Shown piece by piece: positions 60,399 to 64,000 of a DNA stretch of 64,000 nt. The stretch is taken from contig NZ_JONJ01000013.1 of NCBI RefSeq assembly GCF_000711825.1, forward strand, positions 39,272 through 103,271, given 5' to 3'. This DNA comes from [Clostridium] aminophilum DSM 10710. GTDB lineage: Bacteria > Bacillota > Clostridia > Lachnospirales > Lachnospiraceae. Position numbers and translations under genes: made by a program. The notes beneath the pieces were generated by a model. The model saw nothing but the letters and a program-made list of their open reading frames with translations, was not told the origin of the DNA and made no database searches. The stretch's first letter is position 1. Each line of letters begins with the position of its first letter.

Positions 60399-62396
60399 AT
60401 GGATAAGTTTGAATTTAAGGTAAAAATCGAGCAAATCAAAAAACTTGTTAATAAGAGTGATTACGAGACGGCCATGAAGATTGCGGACGCAATCGACTGG
60501 AGACGTGTCAAGAGCACCGGACTTCTTACACTGGCATCTTCCATTTACGAGAAGAACCGTGAGTATTCCGATGCAAAAGATATTCTTCTGATTGCCTATG
60601 AGAGAGCTCCGATCGGAAGAACACTTTTGACCAAACTGACAGATCTTGCTCTCCGCGAGGGAAATGTCCGCGAAGCCGAGGCATATTACAAGGAATATTG
60701 TGAGCAGGTGGATGATAATGACAGCGTGCAGCATCTTCTGCGCTTCCTGATTCTGGAGGCAAAGGGCGCATCGGTGGAGCAGCAGATCAACTCTCTGGAG
60801 ATGTACTGCAATGATGAACTGGATGACAAGTGGCTGTATCATCTGGCAGAGCTTTATCGGGAAGCCGGACGCGAAGATGACTGTGTCAGAGCCTGCGACA
60901 AGATTATGCTGATGTTCGGCATCGGAAAATATGTCGATAAGGCGATGGCACTGAAGCAGGAATTTGCTCCGCTGAACAGCTATCAGAAGGATCTGGCGGA
61001 GAACCGTCAGAAGTATGAGAGAAAACTGCAGGAAGTGGAAGAAAAGTTCCGCGATGTGGATCTCGGCCGAAATGCAGACGCTGATGATGACCGCCGTGAG
61101 CCTGCCCGGGAAGAGGACGAAGAGCCGGAGAGCCGCAGGGAGGAAAGCCGCCGCGAGGCAGCCGATGAAAGCCTGGAGGCAAGTCTCCATGAGGCCAGAG
61201 CGGAGGAAGAGCTGGCAAGAGAAGTATGCAAAATGCAGCCGTATGAGAATACAGAGGCGGAAGAGGATGATCAGACCCGCGTTCTTCAGCGAGTGAGTGA
61301 TCTCCACCAGGCTTCTCAGGAAAATGCCGGGAAGGAAGACTGCATTTCCGGAACCGGAATGGAACATGAAGCGGCAGCTCAGGAAGCTGAACAGCCGGAA
61401 GAGACCATGCCGGAACTGGAGGACTGGGATCTCGAAGAGGAAGAACAGGAAGAGGCTCCATTTGAAAACCGGATTATGCTGGCAGCCGACGATGAAGAAG
61501 CCGGCCTGAAGGCGGCTTTGGGGCTTCTCAAGGAATTCCATGAAGTTCTGGGCGTAAAGCGCTCTGCGGCAAAGATCAGCGGAGACCGGTTGGCAAAGCG
61601 AGGCGTGTTCTCTGTTGCCGGAAAGCTGGAGGGAAAAGATCTGATCATCGAGCGCGCAGCCGATCTGGATGAGGAGACACTGGAAGATCTGAACGATTTT
61701 GTGGCACAGGCAGGTGAGGAAATGTCCGTCATCCTGATCGATGACGAGGAGAATCTGTCTGCTTTCCGCGCAGAGTTCCCGGCTGCGACCGAAATGTACG
61801 GCGGTGACGGCGAGCGGCCGGAGATTGTGGAAGATCTGGAAGACCTCGAAGAGGATGAGGAACTTCCGGAGGTGGAAGAAGACCTCCCGGACGAGCGGGA
61901 AACCGAAGACGATGAGGCGGAAGAAGAGGACTCAGAAGATGCGGAAGAAAACGCGGAAGATGAGGCCGAGGCAGAAGAGCCGGAAGATTCGGACGAAGAA
62001 TCCAAGGACGACGGTGACGAAGCGGATGAAGATGAGAACGCAGATGATCCGGATGAGGATGAAAGAGAAGCGTACGAGTCTGACCGGGAAAAAACGGAGG
62101 ACGGCGATCGTTCAGAGGCTGCTGATGTCGAGAACGATGAGATGGATGTAGAGGATTTCGTTCAGTACGCGTGCCGATACGCTGCGGATATTGACTGCAG
62201 CATTGACGGAAAGAGCAAGCTTGCTCTGTATGAGCGGGCGGAAATGATGGAAGAGGATGGTGTTCCGCTGACCCGCGAGAGCGCGGCGGATCTGATCGAA
62301 CATGCGGCGGACAAAGCCGAGAAAAAGCATCTCTTTGCAAAACGCTATGACAAGAACGGGCTTCTCATCCTCCGGGAAAAACATTTCTTCGATTGA
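60399..62396 (+). CDS. Large acidic protein with TPR-like N-terminus, function unknown
   Basis: A 665-residue protein. Residues 1-205 are TPR-like helices (KLVNKSDYETAMKIADAI, YSDAKDILLIAYERAP, VREAEAYYKEYC). Two very acidic low-complexity stretches (about 215-375 and 470-575) flank a globular domain with KRSAAKISGDRLAKRG, GKDLIIERAADLDEETLEDL and MSVILIDDEENL. The last 90 residues are again ordered. The globular part looks like the Walker B and sensor regions of a AAA+ fold without a P-loop, a guess. No signal peptide. It follows recR by 24 bases. Confidence 0.75.
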   Translation: MDKFEFKVKIEQIKKLVNKSDYETAMKIADAIDWRRVKSTGLLTLASSIYEKNREYSDAKDILLIAYERAPIGRTLLTKLTDLALREGNVREAEAYYKEYCEQVDDNDSVQHLLRFLILEAKGASVEQQINSLEMYCNDELDDKWLYHLAELYREAGREDDCVRACDKIMLMFGIGKYVDKAMALKQEFAPLNSYQKDLAENRQKYERKLQEVEEKFRDVDLGRNADADDDRREPAREEDEEPESRREESRREAADESLEASLHEARAEEELAREVCKMQPYENTEAEEDDQTRVLQRVSDLHQASQENAGKEDCISGTGMEHEAAAQEAEQPEETMPELEDWDLEEEEQEEAPFENRIMLAADDEEAGLKAALGLLKEFHEVLGVKRSAAKISGDRLAKRGVFSVAGKLEGKDLIIERAADLDEETLEDLNDFVAQAGEEMSVILIDDEENLSAFRAEFPAATEMYGGDGERPEIVEDLEDLEEDEELPEVEEDLPDERETEDDEAEEEDSEDAEENAEDEAEAEEPEDSDEESKDDGDEADEDENADDPDEDEREAYESDREKTEDGDRSEAADVENDEMDVEDFVQYACRYAADIDCSIDGKSKLALYERAEMMEEDGVPLTRESAADLIEHAADKAEKKHLFAKRYDKNGLLILREKHFFD

Positions 62397-62420
62397 GAAA
62401 CCATCGGATAGGATGTATAT

Positions 62421-63281
62421 ATGGAAATAATCACTGCATACGTTCAGGAGCAGTGGCTTACCGTCGCGGTGGGGGTCTTCCTCGCCGCGATGGTGTTATA
62501 TGGCCATCATCGGGGATTTCTCCGGATGATCGTCACGGCGGGCGCATTGATCCTGACACTGACTGCGGCACATGTCGCGACACCTTATATGTGTAACTGG
62601 CTGAGAACGAATACCGGCGTGTACAGCGCGTTTCAGGATTATACCCTGAAGGTGATCGGCTTCGGAGATGAAGAGGCGGAACACGGGGAACCTGATGACG
62701 ATACGGGCAGAGACGGCGCCGGAGAGTCTGCCGAGGGTGATGAGAGTGCAGAAGGATCCGCAGGAAGAGAGGGCGGAGCGGATAACGGCACTTCCCGCAG
62801 GGCGGGCGTGAATGATCCGTCTGCAGAGAGAACGGTCATCGAGGCAATGCCGCTTCCGGAACATCTGAAAAAGGCCCTGATAGAGAATAACAACGGACAG
62901 GTGTATAAGATTCTGGGAGTGGATCGCTTTGCGGACTATGTGGCCGGATACCTGACCAACAGTATCCTGAATATTCTGGTCTACCTGGGCCTCTTTGTTC
63001 TTGTGACCGTTGCGATCCGGCTGATTTTCTGGTTCACGAGCATTTTCTCACGGATTCCGGTCATCTCTGGGATCAACCGGACACTGGGTGCGGTCGTCGG
63101 AGGCATGATTGGCATCCTGTGCGTGTGGATCTTTATGCTGTTTGTCATGGCATTTTCAACAACGGAACTGGGAAGCGTTCTCTCGGCACAGATTGATCGC
63201 AGTGAGATTCTGACATGGATCGGAGAGCACAATCTTCTGATCTCCATGGCGGTGCGGGTGATGAAAAATCTCATTCACTGA
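62421..63281 (+). CDS. CvpA-family membrane protein with acidic linker insert
   Basis: A 286-residue membrane protein. Hydrophobic segments lie at about 12-27 and 35-52, then after a hydrophilic acidic stretch (about 85-140) at about 180-205 and 225-250. The end SILNILVYLGLFVL, with VIRTLGAVVGG-like NRTLGAVVGGMIGIL, fits the CvpA/colicin V production family. Typical CvpA proteins are about 160-180 residues, so the insert between helices 2 and 3 is unusual. AGGATG precedes the ATG 25 bases after the preceding stop. Confidence 0.72.
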   Translation: MEIITAYVQEQWLTVAVGVFLAAMVLYGHHRGFLRMIVTAGALILTLTAAHVATPYMCNWLRTNTGVYSAFQDYTLKVIGFGDEEAEHGEPDDDTGRDGAGESAEGDESAEGSAGREGGADNGTSRRAGVNDPSAERTVIEAMPLPEHLKKALIENNNGQVYKILGVDRFADYVAGYLTNSILNILVYLGLFVLVTVAIRLIFWFTSIFSRIPVISGINRTLGAVVGGMIGILCVWIFMLFVMAFSTTELGSVLSAQIDRSEILTWIGEHNLLISMAVRVMKNLIH

Positions 63282-63402
63282 GAGAAAACTTAACTCCCAT
63301 ACCCCGTGTGTGTCCAATTCCAAACACAAACCGGTAGTATTTGATAAATTGTATATGATATTAACACAATATCAAAAAATAAGACTGTAAAATCATTTTC
63401 GA

Positions 63403-63428
63403 AGGAGCGCTGCGGCGCTCCTCTTTTT
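63403..63428 (+). terminator. Terminator after the cvpA-like gene
   Basis: AGGAGCGC (63403-63410) pairs perfectly with GCGCTCCT (63415-63422), loop TGCG, then CTTTTT. Confidence 0.88.
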
Positions 63429-63507
63429 GCGAAAATGGCGGGAATACAGGGTTTTTCTGCTTTTGATCCATCAAACAGAAATTGTTTTAAAAAAATATAA
63501 AATTCGC

Positions 63508-63536
63508 TTGACGAATCCATTTCAGGGTGATAAGAT
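63508..63536 (+). promoter_or_regulatory. rRNA operon promoter P1
   Basis: TTGACG (63508-63513), 17-base spacer, TAAGAT (63531-63536), with an A/T-rich UP-like stretch (63485-63503) just upstream. Confidence 0.82.
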
Positions 63537-63635
63537 AGGCTCCGTTGCGAATGAAACGCAGCGCCGATCCGGACCAGGAGCGATTCTCATATCAGCGGGG
63601 ACGGAACGAAAACAAATAACAGAATAAAGAAGTTC

Positions 63636-63664
63636 TTGACAAGGCGGTTAAGATTTGATATGAT
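63636..63664 (+). promoter_or_regulatory. rRNA operon promoter P2
   Basis: Perfect TTGACA (63636-63641), 17-base spacer, TATGAT (63659-63664). The leader to 63855 contains the GAAAACTGAACAGTAT stretch common in clostridial rRNA spacers and sequence able to pair for pre-rRNA processing. Confidence 0.92.
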
Positions 63665-63855
63665 GGTTAAGTCGCTCGCCTGACGGGAACGACAGGAACA
63701 TTGAAAACTGAACAGTATATAAAACCCTGAAAATTCCAAGAACAAAGGCCGATAAGGTAGAGGCCTTAAGTTCGAGAGATTTTCAAGAACAAAACCTTAA
63801 ACAGTAATAACGGTTAAGAATAAGCCAAGCTTAAGTCTAAACCGGATCAAACTTT

Positions 63856-64000
<145 letters not shown>

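Overview
The window looks like the chromosome of an anaerobic Clostridia species, most likely a Lachnospiraceae member. Evidence read from the sequence: a Firmicutes-type large SRP RNA with an Alu domain, SpoVG, a DnaD plus DnaI-type helicase-loading pair, a GlgC/GlgD pair, a PFK with mixed nucleotide-site residues, DUF1576- and DUF6110-type proteins, strong AGGAGG ribosome sites with frequent GTG starts, and a 16S rRNA 5' end at the right edge. Almost every gene is on the + strand. The exceptions are a three-gene operon at 23.1-25.6 kb and two tRNAs at 55.4-55.6 kb.

Region by region. 0-10 kb: transketolase C-terminus, ROK glucokinase, CBS/DRTGG pyrophosphatase, a solitary HicB-like protein, flavin reductase, shikimate kinase, a DUF1576 membrane protein, a gamma-carbonic-anhydrase-like protein, then a Na+/H+ antiporter behind a structured leader and a cytidylate-kinase-like protein. 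10.7-22.7 kb: murC, a dense DnaA-box cluster, dnaD, dnaI-type loader, prs, asnS, glgC-glgD, spoVG, an NhaC-type antiporter and HU. 23.1-40.7 kb: an accessory catabolic region. It has a split transketolase and an Asp/Glu-racemase-like enzyme (- strand), diverging from a TIM-barrel isomerase, a shikimate-dehydrogenase-like enzyme and a TRAP transporter. A LysR regulator follows, then a ThDP enzyme, two tandem isocitrate-lyase/PEP-mutase-like lyases, an HMG-CoA-lyase-like enzyme, a second LysR and a CoA-acylating aldehyde dehydrogenase. 40.9-42.9 kb: a MoxR ATPase and VWA protein pair. 43.2-48.3 kb: rqcP, divIC, tilS, hpt, ftsH, the same order as the origin-proximal part of Bacillus subtilis. 48.3-55.4 kb: GH13 amylase, ilvE, tadA and a DUF6110/P-type ATPase/38-residue peptide operon. 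55.4-64 kb: tRNA-Tyr and tRNA-Leu, SRP RNA, pfkA, dnaX-ybaB-recR, an acidic TPR-like protein, a CvpA-like protein and a two-promoter rRNA operon start.

How the genes fit together. The housekeeping parts cover carbon storage and glycolysis (glk, pfkA, glgCD, GH13), nucleotide supply (prs, hpt), replication and repair (dnaD, dnaI, dnaX, recR) and translation (asnS, tilS, tadA, SRP, rqcP). The accessory block reads as uptake and breakdown of an unidentified acidic, probably branched or polyhydroxylated compound through C2-transfer and C-C lyase chemistry. It contains no sugar kinase or aldolase, and several enzymes have altered active-site residues.

The observations most worth following are the DnaA-box cluster in front of the helicase-loading genes, the unassigned catabolic block, a dispersed palindrome-headed intergenic repeat found in at least six places, the two-hairpin leader before the antiporter, and the P-type ATPase operon with an FSC transport motif and a microprotein.
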